A DNA stretch of 64,000 nt from an uncultured Lachnospiraceae bacterium (GCA_947173495.1 CAMWFQ010000005.1:1-64000), one strand, 5' to 3'; shown: positions 17,456-26,428, counted from the first letter of the stretch. Notes: a model not told the origin generated them from the letters alone. A program made the numbers and translations.

Positions 17456-18829
17456 TCATTGACCTGAGCGGTCAGCGATGTCTATATAGGTTTTATCTGT
17501 GCCAATGGGCTTATAGGCCGGACGTATGATCTTACCGTTGTTAGCCAGTTCTTCCATGCGATGGGCGCTCCAGCCGCAGATACGCGCAATGGCAAACATA
17601 GGGGGATAGAGCTCCATGGGAAGCCCCAGCATATGATATACAAAGCCGGAATAAAAGTCTACATTGATGCTGACACCCTTATACATCTGACGTTCCGCGG
17701 AAATGATTTCCGGAGCCAGCCGCTCTACCAGAGAGTAGAGCGCAAACTCTTTTTCCAGCCCCTTTTCCATGGAAAGTTTTTCAACGAAGGACTTAAAGAT
17801 CACGGCACGCGGGTCGGATTTGGAGTAGATCGCATGACCGACACCATAGATGAGACCGGCATGGTCGAAGGCTTCCTTATGTAACAGACGGCGGAGATAA
17901 ACGCCGACTTCTTCTTCATCTGTCCAGTCTTTCACTTCCTGCTTCATCTCTTCAAACATCTGAACCACCTTGATATTGGCGCCGCCGTGGCGGGGACCTT
18001 TGAGAGAGCCGATTGCCGCTGCGATGACAGAGTAGGTATCGGTCAGCGAAGAGGTGACTACATGGGTGGTGAAAGAGGAGTTATTCCCGCCTCCATGCTC
18101 CATATGTAATACCAGCGCCACATCCAGAAGCCTGGCCTCTAAAGGGGTGTAGGACTTATCAGGGCGCAGGATCCGCAGAATGTTTTCAGCAGTGGAAAGT
18201 TCAGGCCTGGGCTGATGAATAAAGAGGCTTTTTCCATCGTGATAGTGGCAGTACGCCTGATATCCGTAAATAGATAAAAGCGGAAACATACTGATCAGCT
18301 GCAGGCACTGGCGGAGCACATTGGGCAGAGAAACGTCGTCCGCCCGCTCATCATAAGAGTAAAGGGTGAGAACACTGCGGGCCAGCGTGTTCATCATATC
18401 GCTGCTGGGCGCTTTCATGATAATATCACGTACAAAGCTGGTTGGAAGAGACCGGTATCCGGAGAGAATATTCCGGAAATTTTCAAGCTCTCCGGCATCC
18501 GGCAGTTTGTCAAACAGAAGGAGATACGTGATTTCTTCAAATCCGAAACGGTTGTCTCTGGTGAAACCGTTTACGAGATCCTTCACGTCATATCCCCGGT
18601 AAAACAGACGCCCATGTACGGGGATTTCAACGCCGTCAACCACCTTTTTGGCACGCACATCGGATATGTTGGTCAGACCGGCCAGAACGCCCTTGCCGTT
18701 TAAGTCTCTCAGCCCTCTTTTGACATCGTACCGGGTAAAAAGCTCGGTATCAATAATATCAGCCTTTTCGCTCATTTTCGCCAGACGGATAATATCAGGG
18801 GTAATTTCAGAAAAAGCATTATAATCCAT
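17456..18829 (-). CDS. gltA: Citrate synthase
   Basis: Condenses oxaloacetate and acetyl-CoA to citrate. 457 residues with citrate synthase signatures: GRLFYRGYDVKDL (near 75-87), LVLHMEHGGGNNSSF with the catalytic His region, SLKGPRHGGAN, YGVGHAIYSKSDPRA and NVDFYSGFVY with the catalytic Asp. The divergent N-terminus (about 45 residues) and the variant HMEHGGGNNSS are typical of Firmicutes type II-like enzymes; methylcitrate synthase activity cannot be excluded. Divergent from the PEP carboxykinase gene across a 378-base control region, which suggests joint control of the oxaloacetate node feeding glutamate synthesis. Confidence 0.9.
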   Translation of the reverse strand: MDYNAFSEITPDIIRLAKMSEKADIIDTELFTRYDVKRGLRDLNGKGVLAGLTNISDVRAKKVVDGVEIPVHGRLFYRGYDVKDLVNGFTRDNRFGFEEITYLLLFDKLPDAGELENFRNILSGYRSLPTSFVRDIIMKAPSSDMMNTLARSVLTLYSYDERADDVSLPNVLRQCLQLISMFPLLSIYGYQAYCHYHDGKSLFIHQPRPELSTAENILRILRPDKSYTPLEARLLDVALVLHMEHGGGNNSSFTTHVVTSSLTDTYSVIAAAIGSLKGPRHGGANIKVVQMFEEMKQEVKDWTDEEEVGVYLRRLLHKEAFDHAGLIYGVGHAIYSKSDPRAVIFKSFVEKLSMEKGLEKEFALYSLVERLAPEIISAERQMYKGVSINVDFYSGFVYHMLGLPMELYPPMFAIARICGWSAHRMEELANNGKIIRPAYKPIGTDKTYIDIADRSGQ

Positions 18830-19063
18830 ATAAAAACTCCTTTCTTTATGAGAATTATTAACTTATATTCGGCGTATATGACAAAAGACAGTAATTATGT
18901 CAGTCAGTAACAAGAAATGAAAGAACATTTCAGAAAAAAGTTAACATAACCATATTATCATGTTTGTGCATTTTCAACAAGTAAAAAATGAAGTGTTAAC
19001 AGATTGTTTAGAAATCGGAAACATTTATACATATATTAAATATTTATAAAATGGAAATGATTA

Positions 19064-19092
19064 TTGACTTTTAAAACCATGTTTGAGATAAT
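19064..19092 (+). promoter_or_regulatory. Putative promoter of pckA
   Basis: TTGACT at 19064-19069, 17-base spacer, GATAAT at 19087-19092. The leader to the ATG is about 108 bases. Confidence 0.75.
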
Positions 19093-19131
19093 ACAAAGGG
19101 TGCAGAATCATGTGCCTGTTTTATGTAAAAA

Positions 19132-19171
19132 ACCCTGATTAAGCGGAAATAATCGCTGTTTTTTTCAGGGT
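19132..19171 (+). promoter_or_regulatory. Leader hairpin with internal T-run before pckA
   Basis: Outer stem ACCCTGA/TCAGGGT encloses competing small stems (AGCG/CGCT or GATTA/TAATC) followed by seven Ts. It may be an attenuator-like structure in the pckA leader. No known riboswitch consensus was recognised. Confidence 0.4.
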
Positions 19172-19207
19172 GGAAAATATACAACTAATTTCAAGGAGGA
19201 GAATAAT

Positions 19208-20914
19208 ATGTCAACAAAAGCGTATTATCCAATTTCCGAAATCGGCAAAGGTAAGGTGGGATTTTCCAAGACCCGTTCCATTATCGAAGCCGCTTTTTAC
19301 GGAAACAATGTAGTGAAGGTAAACACATTAAAGGAAGCCTATGAATTAGCCAAGAATTCTCCCGGAACCATTGTAACAGATATGCCTGTCAAGGATGGCG
19401 AGACCTTTGGACTTGAGAAGGATGCAAAGGTTCTTTTGTTCAATGATGGCGCTGTAACGGGCCGTTATGCAGCAGCCCGCCGTATCAAGGGCGAACCCGG
19501 CGTTGACGAGGTAAAGCTTGATAAGGTTGTTATGGATGCAATTTACAAGACCCGCTGGAAAACCATGTATCATGCGGAGTGCTTCGTAGGTCTTGACCCT
19601 GAATTTATGGTGAAGGCACACCTTCTGATTCCGGAAGGAGAGGAGAACCTCCTTTATAACTGGATGATCAACTTCCAGTATATGTCTGACGAGTACGTTA
19701 AAATGTACAAGAAATCCAAACCCGTTGGCGATGGAAAAGAGCCTGACATTTATATCTTCTCCGATCCCCAGTGGGCTCCCGAGGAAGCGCCTGATGTTGA
19801 TTACAGCTGCCTGAGCGATCCTCTGACACTGTGCTATTTTGATACCAACCAGAACTGTGCGGCGATCCTGGGTATGAAATATTTTGGCGAGCATAAGAAA
19901 GGAACCCTCACCATGGCATGGGCTCTGGCCAACAGAAACGGCTACGCTGCCTGCCACGGCGGACAGAAGGAATACACCCTTGCGGATGGCTCCAAGTTTG
20001 TTGCATCTGTTTATGGTCTGTCAGGATCAGGTAAATCTACCCTGACACATGCAAAGCATGGCGGCAAATATCCGATCACTGTGCTTCACGACGACGCATT
20101 CATCATCAACACAGATACCTGCGCTTCTGTGGCGCTTGAGCCCACCTATTTTGACAAGACCGCCGATTATCCTACGGGATGTCCTGACAATGAATATCTG
20201 CTGTCCGCTCAGAACTGTTCTGCAACACTTGATGAGAACGGGAAGCTTCAGCTGGTAACAGAGGATATCAGAAACGGAAACGGACGTGCCATCAAGTCTA
20301 AATTGTGGTCTCCTAACCGCGTGGACAAGATTGATGCCCCTGTAAATGCAATTTTCTGGATTATGAAGGATCCTACGATTCCTCCGGTAGTGAAGCTGGA
20401 TGGCGCAGCGCTGGCATCCGTTATGGGCGCTACACTGGCAACCAAGACCTCTACGGCGGAGCGTGTTGCCGCAGGTACTGACCTAAATGCACTGCGTATT
20501 GTACCTTATGCAAATCCGTTCAGAACCTATCCGCTGGTGAATGACTATGAGAAGTTCAAAAAGCTGGTAGAAGAAAAGAATGTTGCATGCTATATTGTCA
20601 ACACCGGCGATTTCATGGGAACAAAGGTTAAGCCTGCCGATACGCTTGGCATTCTGGAGACTATCGTGGAAGGAAAAGCCAAATTCGAGAAATGGGGCAA
20701 CTTTGAAGATGTTGAGATCATGTATGACTGGGAAGGCAAGACCGCTGATTTCAGGCCTGACTTAAATGACGCTTCCTACAAAGCTGCATTAAAGAATGCA
20801 ATGCAGAACCGTGTGGATGCCGTTAAGGGATTTGCTGAGAAGAAGGAAGGCTATGATAAGCTTCCTGACGAGGCGCTGGCAGCTGTTCAGAAGCTGGTTG
20901 ATGCTCTCAGCTAA
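19208..20914 (+). CDS. pckA: Phosphoenolpyruvate carboxykinase (ATP type)
   Basis: Interconverts oxaloacetate and PEP with ATP; in anaerobes it often runs toward oxaloacetate. 568 residues with the P-loop GLSGSGKST at 270-278, the metal-binding VLHDDAFI near 292-299, TMYHAECFVGLD near 119 and DIRNGNGRAIKSKLWSPNRVDKID, all diagnostic of ATP-PEPCK. It is slightly longer than the 530-540 residues common in the family, with lineage-specific insertions. Strong AAGGAGG 10 bases before the ATG, and codon use rich in AAG, GGC and CTG forms, both suggest high expression. A terminator follows at 20960. Confidence 0.94.
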   Translation: MSTKAYYPISEIGKGKVGFSKTRSIIEAAFYGNNVVKVNTLKEAYELAKNSPGTIVTDMPVKDGETFGLEKDAKVLLFNDGAVTGRYAAARRIKGEPGVDEVKLDKVVMDAIYKTRWKTMYHAECFVGLDPEFMVKAHLLIPEGEENLLYNWMINFQYMSDEYVKMYKKSKPVGDGKEPDIYIFSDPQWAPEEAPDVDYSCLSDPLTLCYFDTNQNCAAILGMKYFGEHKKGTLTMAWALANRNGYAACHGGQKEYTLADGSKFVASVYGLSGSGKSTLTHAKHGGKYPITVLHDDAFIINTDTCASVALEPTYFDKTADYPTGCPDNEYLLSAQNCSATLDENGKLQLVTEDIRNGNGRAIKSKLWSPNRVDKIDAPVNAIFWIMKDPTIPPVVKLDGAALASVMGATLATKTSTAERVAAGTDLNALRIVPYANPFRTYPLVNDYEKFKKLVEEKNVACYIVNTGDFMGTKVKPADTLGILETIVEGKAKFEKWGNFEDVEIMYDWEGKTADFRPDLNDASYKAALKNAMQNRVDAVKGFAEKKEGYDKLPDEALAAVQKLVDALS

Positions 20915-20959
20915 GTTGAAGTATAACAGTCTTTGCATAATCAGAATCTGATATGTTTT

Positions 20960-20993
20960 AAATGCGGGTATGGAAAACATACCCGCATTTTAT
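20960..20993 (+). terminator. Terminator after pckA
   Basis: AAATGCGGGTATG pairs with CATACCCGCATTT around a short A-rich loop, ending in TTTT. Confidence 0.85.
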
Positions 20994-20995
20994 GG

Positions 20996-21024
20996 TTGTA
21001 TTTTTCTGTCAGATTGGATATAAT
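20996..21024 (+). promoter_or_regulatory. Promoter of the 6S RNA gene
   Basis: TTGTAT at 20996-21001, 17-base spacer, consensus TATAAT at 21019-21024. The predicted start, about 21031, coincides with the 5-prime end of the 6S closing stem. Confidence 0.75.
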
Positions 21025-21030
21025 AAGATA

Positions 21031-21218
21031 AACCTGAAATGTGCGACAACTCTTGTCATTTTGAACCTACAGATACTTTAAACGGGATTCCTATATCGTC
21101 AGACAGCTGCCAAGCCTCCACTCGCAAGAGGACTGCAGGGGAAGGCAAAAGTCTCGGCTGCGGTTACCCACCTGGCTTAGGCTAGGAGTCAAAAGACAGG
21201 AACCGGCATTTCGGGTTC
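21031..21218 (+). ncRNA. ssrS: 6S RNA (RNA polymerase-binding regulatory RNA)
   Basis: A non-coding stretch of about 188 bases whose ends pair (AACCTGAAATG with CATTTCGGGTT) and whose interior has features I recognise from Firmicutes 6S RNA: an ACCTACA segment, GGGATTCCTATATCG, GCCAAGCCTCC...GGAGG-like repeats, CTGCAGGGGAAGGC and GCTGCGGTTACCCACCTGGC followed by GCTAGGA. 6S RNA mimics an open promoter and sequesters the housekeeping RNA polymerase. It has its own consensus promoter and no ORF. The assignment rests on memory of the consensus and the closed overall fold. Confidence 0.75.
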
Positions 21219-21248
21219 TAAAAAAACACGCATGTGTCATAGGAAATC

Positions 21249-21300
21249 AATCAGGCAGGGGAGGATTGTGCCCCTGTTTGTCGCGCGGCCCGTCAGTTGT
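21249..21300 (-). repeat. Inverted partial copy of modules B and A
   Basis: GGCAGGGG...CCCCTGTT followed by GCGCGGCCCG resembles modules B and A read on the minus strand. With the forward copy at 21381-21452 it brackets the terminator at 21343. Confidence 0.4.
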
Positions 21301-21342
21301 GTCAACAGTAAATTTCTTTATGCGGGTTTTGTGCATACAAAA

Positions 21343-21373
21343 GAAAAAGCAGCCTCTAACAGGCTGCTTTTTC
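21343..21373 (+). terminator. Intrinsic terminator downstream of 6S RNA
   Basis: AAAAAGCAGCCT pairs with AGGCTGCTTTTT around TCTAAC, with a T-run. It is about 125 bases after the predicted 6S end. Confidence 0.85.
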
Positions 21374-21380
21374 TTATAAT

Positions 21381-21452
21381 GCACACGGGGCGCACCAAAA
21401 GTTGACGGGTGCACGGTGCGCGAGCAGGGAAAGAGCATCCCCTGCTCGATTA
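21381..21452 (+). repeat. Short module C and module B
   Basis: GGGGCGCACC...GACGGGTGCACGG (shortened module C) and then GAGCAGGGA...TCCCCTGCTCGATT (module B at about 21420-21452). From here to the SpoIID-domain gene a hairpin AAGGATGT/ACATCCTT (about 21496-21525) is the only other structure. Confidence 0.6.
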
Positions 21453-21546
21453 ATAAGCTGACTTGCGAAGCGCGGCGGCGTGTTTGTTTTAACATAAGGA
21501 TGTTTGGCGCAGCTGACATCCTTCGTTAGATTGCGGGGAGATTTGC

Positions 21547-23970
21547 ATGGAAAAAAGAGCAAGAATGCTGGTCAAAATTCTGATAACGATTGTGCTGGTT
21601 TTTATCCTGATCTGGCTGATTTATTCCGACGAGAGAGTGCTGCAGCCGGAGCAGCCGGAAGGCGAGCTGGTCCGGAGAAAGGATGTAGAAATTCTGGTAA
21701 ATGAGCTGTGGTCGGCAACAGGAAAACAGACGGAGAATGACCTGTGGAACCAGATGCCGGATGAAACCCCGGAGACGGATGAGACAGATGAATATTTCAG
21801 TTATCGATCTTATCTTAAGCTGCTTGATGTGCTGCTGCCGGAGAAAACGTCTGAGTCAAATGATCGGATCAGAGACAGGCTTACATATAAAAATAAATAC
21901 AGAGATACGTTTCTTTTGCTGAAAGAAGACTGGTATGACAGTTTCGACCTGATGATAAAAGAATGGGGACTTGGGGATATTATCAGGAAGGAGAAGGTGG
22001 AGATTCTTTGTGGAAATCAGAATCTGACAGGGGAGGAGAAGTTGGGAGAAGGATGTATTCTTGACAGGAACGGAAGGGTTTATCGCTGTTTGTCTGAAGA
22101 TGCGGCAGGGCTGACCTTCAGCTGTGCGGAAGTATATGTGCGGGAGGAGCGTATCCTGACGCTGTTCAGGGTATTGCCGGATCAAATCCATCTTACAAAT
22201 GTATGGATTATGGAAGCCTGGGAGGATGAAATTCAGTTTTTTTACAGGGGATATGAGATCCTGGCTGAAAAAACGCAGGCAGGGCAGGAGATTGGACAAA
22301 TGCGGGAGCAGATAGGAGATTTCAGTTTTCAGGAGGGAAGTATTTCTGATGTTTCTGTTAAAAACGAACGAATCGGAGGAAAGCTTCTGGGCATTTCAGA
22401 AGAAGAGCTGGAAATTGAAGGCTATGGAAAGGTGCCGATTCAGGAGGAATGCGTGGGATATCAGCTGTATGAGACGTTGAGAAATGCGGACAGAAACGAG
22501 CTTCTGGTGGGATATGATTTCGCGGATTTTGTACTGGAGAAAGGTGAAATATGTGCCTTTCTGCTGGCAAGGAAAGAGTCAATGGAGACGATACGGGTGG
22601 CAGTTAAAACGAATCATTTTGCCAGTCTGTATCATGACAGGATCACGCTGCTCTCCCAGGATGATATGACCCTTACCTATGGCAGCTACGGGGAGAGAAA
22701 AACGGAGGAGATTGCAGGGGGCGAGACATTTACAATAGAACCGGGAGATAAGTGGTTTTCAGGGGAGAGAGTGGAGGTGGAGACTGTAACAAATACAGGG
22801 AAAATCCAGGTTTCTTCTCTGGAACGCAGTCAGGGCATTCCGGCCTACCGGGGGAAAATGGAGATCGTGGAAACAGAGGAAGGGCTTGTGCTGATTAATG
22901 AAGTGCCGCTGGAGGAGTATCTTTATTCAGTGGTTCCCAGTGAGATGCCAGCGAAATATCCCATAGAAGCGCTGAAGGCGCAGGCTGTAAGCGCCAGAAC
23001 ATACGGGTATCGTTATCTTTTACAGCCCGGATATCAATCACTGGGAGCGCATGTGGATGACAGTGTGGGATATCAGGTATATAACAATATAGAAGAAAAT
23101 GTAAATTCTACCAGAGCGGTTAAAGATACAACGGGGATGCTGCTTTTGTATGAAGAAGAGCCAGTGAGTACCTATTACTATTCGACCTCCTGTGGATTTG
23201 GGGCAGATGCGGGAATATGGAATGAAGATAAGAAAGAGGAGCTGCCGTATATCAATTCTGTGTATATTGCAAAAGAAGCGGACGCTGCTGCCGGGAAGGC
23301 TGACGCAGAGGAGAAGCTGAGCGAAGAGCCTGCAGGGTATTCGCCGCAGGATCTGTCTGATGAAGAGAAATTCAGAAATTATATATATGGTGTGGATGAA
23401 AATGCTTATGAGAGAGAAGAAGCCTGGTTCAGATGGCATTATTATGTGGAGGAAATTGATGCGGAACTTATGTTTCAGAAACTGAAGAACCGGTATGAGG
23501 CGGGGCAGACAAAGGTCTTAACGTTCACAGGCAGCGGAGATGCGGCAGAAGCGGAAGAAGAGGATTTTGCGTCTGAGGAGCCGGTAAAATTCGATGCTGT
23601 ACGTGAGATACAAAGCCTCCGGAGACGGGATGGAGGCGTTATGGATGAGCTTCTGATTGTGACAGACAGGAATACATATAAGATAAAATCAGAATATAAT
23701 ATCCGTTATATTTTAAATCAGGGAGGGGAGGTGATCAGACAGGATGGCTCTTCAAATGAAGGGATGTCGCTTTTGCCAAGTGCGTATCTGGCAATCGATA
23801 CTTTAAAAGAAGAAGAAAATGTGATAGGATATACTATTGTTGGCGGTGGCTATGGTCATGGAGCGGGAATGTCCCAGAACGGAGCAAGAGCCATGGGGAT
23901 GGAGGGGAAGGGATATGAGGAAATCCTGTCCTTCTTTTTCAGAGACTGCCGGATTGAAAAGATATATTGA
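21547..23970 (+). CDS. SpoIID/LytB-domain protein with large N-terminal extension
   Basis: 807 residues: membrane helix at about 8-27, a long region of unknown fold (about 30-430), and a C-terminal SpoIID domain from about 435. The domain shows YRGKMEIVETEEGLVLINEVPLEEYLYSVVPSEMP, IEALKAQAVSARTYGYR, YSTSCGFGAD and the terminal GGGYGHGAGMSQNGARAMG. SpoIID is a lytic transglycosylase that cuts stem-less glycan during engulfment; the catalytic-region Glu corresponds to SEMP. About 110 acidic residues are inserted inside the domain (about 570-690). True SpoIID is about 330 residues, so this is a larger relative whose role in sporulation is inferred only. GGGGAG precedes the ATG. Confidence 0.82.
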   Translation: MEKRARMLVKILITIVLVFILIWLIYSDERVLQPEQPEGELVRRKDVEILVNELWSATGKQTENDLWNQMPDETPETDETDEYFSYRSYLKLLDVLLPEKTSESNDRIRDRLTYKNKYRDTFLLLKEDWYDSFDLMIKEWGLGDIIRKEKVEILCGNQNLTGEEKLGEGCILDRNGRVYRCLSEDAAGLTFSCAEVYVREERILTLFRVLPDQIHLTNVWIMEAWEDEIQFFYRGYEILAEKTQAGQEIGQMREQIGDFSFQEGSISDVSVKNERIGGKLLGISEEELEIEGYGKVPIQEECVGYQLYETLRNADRNELLVGYDFADFVLEKGEICAFLLARKESMETIRVAVKTNHFASLYHDRITLLSQDDMTLTYGSYGERKTEEIAGGETFTIEPGDKWFSGERVEVETVTNTGKIQVSSLERSQGIPAYRGKMEIVETEEGLVLINEVPLEEYLYSVVPSEMPAKYPIEALKAQAVSARTYGYRYLLQPGYQSLGAHVDDSVGYQVYNNIEENVNSTRAVKDTTGMLLLYEEEPVSTYYYSTSCGFGADAGIWNEDKKEELPYINSVYIAKEADAAAGKADAEEKLSEEPAGYSPQDLSDEEKFRNYIYGVDENAYEREEAWFRWHYYVEEIDAELMFQKLKNRYEAGQTKVLTFTGSGDAAEAEEEDFASEEPVKFDAVREIQSLRRRDGGVMDELLIVTDRNTYKIKSEYNIRYILNQGGEVIRQDGSSNEGMSLLPSAYLAIDTLKEEENVIGYTIVGGGYGHGAGMSQNGARAMGMEGKGYEEILSFFFRDCRIEKIY

Positions 23971-23988
23971 AAGCACAAAAGGAGCTAT

Positions 23989-24846
23989 ATGTTAAAAAGA
24001 TTATTGTTTATCGGATATGATTTTGGAAAGCATATGAACAGAAGGAATATCAGCGCCTTTGCATCAAGCACTGCTTTTTTCCTGTTTTTGTCGTTGATTC
24101 CGGCACTTATGCTTTTATGCTCGATCCTGCCCTATACCCCTCTGACCAAAGCGAACCTGATGTATGTGGCCAGAGAGATCTCTCCGGACGCGATGGATTC
24201 GCTGCTGATCAGTATTATTTCAGATGTGTATGACCAGTCTGTGGGGATCATCTCCCTCACGGCGGTGGGAACTTTGTGGTCGGCCGGAAAAGGAGTACTG
24301 GCACTGATGCGTGGGCTGAATGCCATCAATGATGTGGAAGAAAACAGAAACTATGTGCTGCTGCGTCTGGTGGCATGTGTTTATACGGTTCTGATGCTGG
24401 TGGCGCTCTTACTCTCTCTGATCATCATGGTATTTGGAAAGTCACTGATCGGGCTGATAGAAGGCTTCCTGCCTCAGACATCGTACCTGTTTGATCTGAT
24501 GCTGCATTTCAGGACACCTTTTGTGTGGGCGGTTCTCACGCTGGTAATCGCACTGATGTATACGTATGTGCCGGGAGAAAAGATGAGTTTTAAAATCCAG
24601 CTGCCCGGCGCTGTTTTTGCGGCAGTAGGATGGAGTGTCATGACCTGGGCGTTTTCCATTTATGTGGATGAATTTAACGGATTCAATACCTATGGAAACC
24701 TGACGACGATTATCATATTGATGCTCTGGCTTTATGCCGCGATGTATATCATTCTGGCAGGAGCTTATATCAACCGCTATTTTAAACCTGCTTTTCTGTT
24801 TTTTGTGGGGAAAAAGCATATTGACAAGAAGAAAAAGATTGGTTAA
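23989..24846 (+). CDS. YihY/BrkB family membrane protein
   Basis: 285-residue polytopic membrane protein (about six helices) of the YihY/virulence factor BrkB family, once misnamed RNase BN. Features are AFASSTAFFLFLSLIPALMLLCSILPY near the N-terminus, LWSAGKGVLALMRGLNAI in the middle, and GFNTYGNLTTIIILMLWLYAAMYIILAGAYINR near the end. Its molecular function is unknown. It starts 19 bases after the SpoIID-domain gene and is probably cotranscribed. The promoter of the next transcription unit lies in its last codons. Confidence 0.88.
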   Translation: MLKRLLFIGYDFGKHMNRRNISAFASSTAFFLFLSLIPALMLLCSILPYTPLTKANLMYVAREISPDAMDSLLISIISDVYDQSVGIISLTAVGTLWSAGKGVLALMRGLNAINDVEENRNYVLLRLVACVYTVLMLVALLLSLIIMVFGKSLIGLIEGFLPQTSYLFDLMLHFRTPFVWAVLTLVIALMYTYVPGEKMSFKIQLPGAVFAAVGWSVMTWAFSIYVDEFNGFNTYGNLTTIIILMLWLYAAMYIILAGAYINRYFKPAFLFFVGKKHIDKKKKIG

Positions 24847-24849
24847 AAT
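24821..24849 (+). promoter_or_regulatory. Promoter of the pheS T-box leader
   Basis: Consensus TTGACA at 24821-24826, 17-base spacer, TAAAAT at 24844-24849, overlapping the 3-prime end of the YihY gene. Predicted start about 24856. Confidence 0.8.
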
Positions 24850-24855
24850 GAGTGA

Positions 24856-25155
24856 CAGTTGGATAGAGGAAAGGCAATGAAGGTGTTAAGTAGCGGATTA
24901 TCTTCTGACAGAGAGAGGAAGTCACCGGCTGAAAGCTTCCTTAAGTTCAGATAATTGAAACAGCAGCGAATTTCCCACCGGAGCTTTCAGGCCCAACACG
25001 GAGAGCGCTTATCAGCAGGGCTTTTTGTAAGTAGGTTTGAACGTGACACGCGTTAAGTGAATGAAGAGCCTGCCCGCAGTTTGACTGAGGCAGGAAACTG
25101 GGTGGTACCGCGGATTTGATTCGTCCCTTGTAAATGAGCAAGGGGCTTTTTCATT
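24856..25155 (+). promoter_or_regulatory. T-box riboswitch (tRNA-Phe responsive, predicted)
   Basis: Leader of about 300 bases with stem I elements (GAGAGAGGAAGTCACCGGC, GAAAGCTTCCTT), the T-box core AACTGGGTGGTACCGCG at 25096-25112, the TTCGTCCC segment, and a terminator CCCTTG/CAAGGG (25125-25144) with a T-run at 25146-25151. It binds uncharged tRNA to allow readthrough into pheST. The specifier codon should be a Phe codon; TTC at 24972-24974 (within GAATTTCCC) is my best candidate and TTC at 24986-24988 an alternative. Confidence 0.93.
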
Positions 25156-25194
25156 TTACACGAAAATTTTTTGGATTCTTCAGGAAACCAAAGC

Positions 25195-25305
25195 TTTTAT
25201 GCGCAGGAGTGTATATGGTGTATATGGAAACACTCCACGGCGGGCAGGAGTAAAAGCTTCTCCTGTTCGATTGTTCAGAGAGAAAATCATCCCTGCTCGA
25301 TGGAG
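25195..25305 (+). repeat. Diverged palindromic modules between T-box and pheS
   Basis: A hairpin GGAGTGT/ACACTCC (about 25206-25236), a diverged B palindrome (GGCAGGAG...CTCCTGTTCGATT, about 25242-25272), and a lone right arm of B (TCCCTGCTCGATGG, about 25289-25302). The layout hairpin-then-B matches the A+B pairs elsewhere. Confidence 0.55.
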
Positions 25306-25313
25306 GAGAGAAA

Positions 25314-25397
25314 ACAAGTTTGTGTCCGCATGGCATCCGCAAGCTTGTCAGGGCCAGGCATATATGCCTGCGAAAAAAGCCGTGCAGAAATGAGGAG
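25314..25397 (+). promoter_or_regulatory. Pseudoknot-capable leader before pheS
   Basis: P1 is ACAAGTTT (25314-25321) with AAGCTTGT (25341-25348), 8 pairs including one G-U. Its loop contains CCGCATGGC (25326-25334), which can pair with GCCGTGCAG (25379-25387), directly before the shared tail AAATGAGGAG holding the Shine-Dalgarno. A small perfect hairpin AGGCATATATGCCT lies between. Same layout as the leaders of leuS, leuC, leuD and the chemoreceptor. Confidence 0.5.
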
Positions 25398-25402
25398 AGA
25401 AA

Positions 25403-26428
25403 ATGGGAATGAAAGAAAAACTGGAACAGATCAAGGAAGAGGCGTTAAAGCAGATCCAGAGCAGCGATGCTCTGGACAGACTCAATGAGATCAGAGTGAA
25501 CTATCTGGGTAAAAAGGGAGAGCTGACTGCCGTCCTGAAAAGTATGAAGGATGTTGCTGCCGAGGAGCGGCCCCGAGTCGGGCAGATGGTAAACGATGCC
25601 AGAGCAGAGATTGAAGCGGTTCTGGAGGAGGCGAAGAGCCGCATGGAAAAGGCGGCATTGGACGCGAGGCTGAAAAGCGAGACCATTGATGTGACGCTTC
25701 CCGCAAAGAAGAACAATGTAGGGCACAGACACCCGAATACCATTGCATTAGAGGAGATTGAAAGAATTTTTATAGGTATGGGGTATGAGGTGGTGGAAGG
25801 ACCGGAAGTGGAAACGGATTATTACAATTTTGAGGCATTGAATATTCCGGCGGATCATCCGGCCAAGGATGAACAGGATACCTTTTATATCAACGGAGAC
25901 TTCCTCTTGAGAACACAGACTTCCGGCACGCAGGTTCACGAGATGGAAAAGGGAAAGCTTCCGATCAGAATGATTGCCCCCGGCCGTGTATTCCGATCGG
26001 ATGAGGTGGATGCAACGCATTCCCCTTCGTTTCATCAGGTGGAAGGTCTTGTGATCGATAAACATATTACGTTTGCGGATCTGAAAGGGACGCTGGCGGA
26101 ATTTGCAAGGGAGTTGTTCGGAGAGGAAACGAAAGTAAAATTCCGGCCGCATCACTTTAACTTTACAGAACCCAGTGCGGAGATGGATGTTTCCTGCTTT
26201 AAATGTGGCGGAAAGGGATGTCGATTCTGTAAAGGCTCCGGATGGATTGAAATTCTGGGATGTGGAATGGTTCATCCCAATGTACTGAGAATGAGCGGAA
26301 TTGATCCGCAGGAGTATTCCGGATTTGCTTTTGGCGTCGGACTGGAGAGGATCGCGCTTTTAAAATACGAGATCGACGATATGCGTCTGCTTTACGAAAA
26401 CGATATCAGATTTTTAAGACAGTTTTAA
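25403..26428 (+). CDS. pheS: Phenylalanyl-tRNA synthetase alpha subunit
   Basis: Catalytic subunit of the class II alpha2beta2 enzyme that charges tRNA-Phe. 341 residues: N-terminal coiled coil (about 1-85), then the class II core with [43 protein letters not shown], motif 2 region [24 protein letters not shown], and motif 3 region [15 protein letters not shown]. The ATG at 25403 has GAGGAG 5 bases upstream. Under T-box control and probably also subject to the structured leader just before it. pheT follows after 33 bases. Confidence 0.97.
   Translation: MGMKEKLEQIKEEALKQIQSSDALDRLNEIRVNYLGKKGELTAVLKSMKDVAAEERPRVGQMVNDARAEIEAVLEEAKSRMEKAALDARLKSETIDVTLPAKKNNVGHRHPNTIALEEIERIFIGMGYEVVEGPEVETDYYNFEALNIPADHPAKDEQDTFYINGDFLLRTQTSGTQVHEMEKGKLPIRMIAPGRVFRSDEVDATHSPSFHQVEGLVIDKHITFADLKGTLAEFARELFGEETKVKFRPHHFNFTEPSAEMDVSCFKCGGKGCRFCKGSGWIEILGCGMVHPNVLRMSGIDPQEYSGFAFGVGLERIALLKYEIDDMRLLYENDIRFLRQF

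Larger units (their letters stand above)
18830..19207. other. Divergent gltA/pckA control region
   Basis: 378 bases, very AT-rich, without an ORF of note. It contains the pckA promoter (19064-19092) and a hairpin with T-run in the pckA leader (19132-19171). A gltA promoter must lie in the left half, but I cannot choose one with confidence. Confidence 0.6.
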
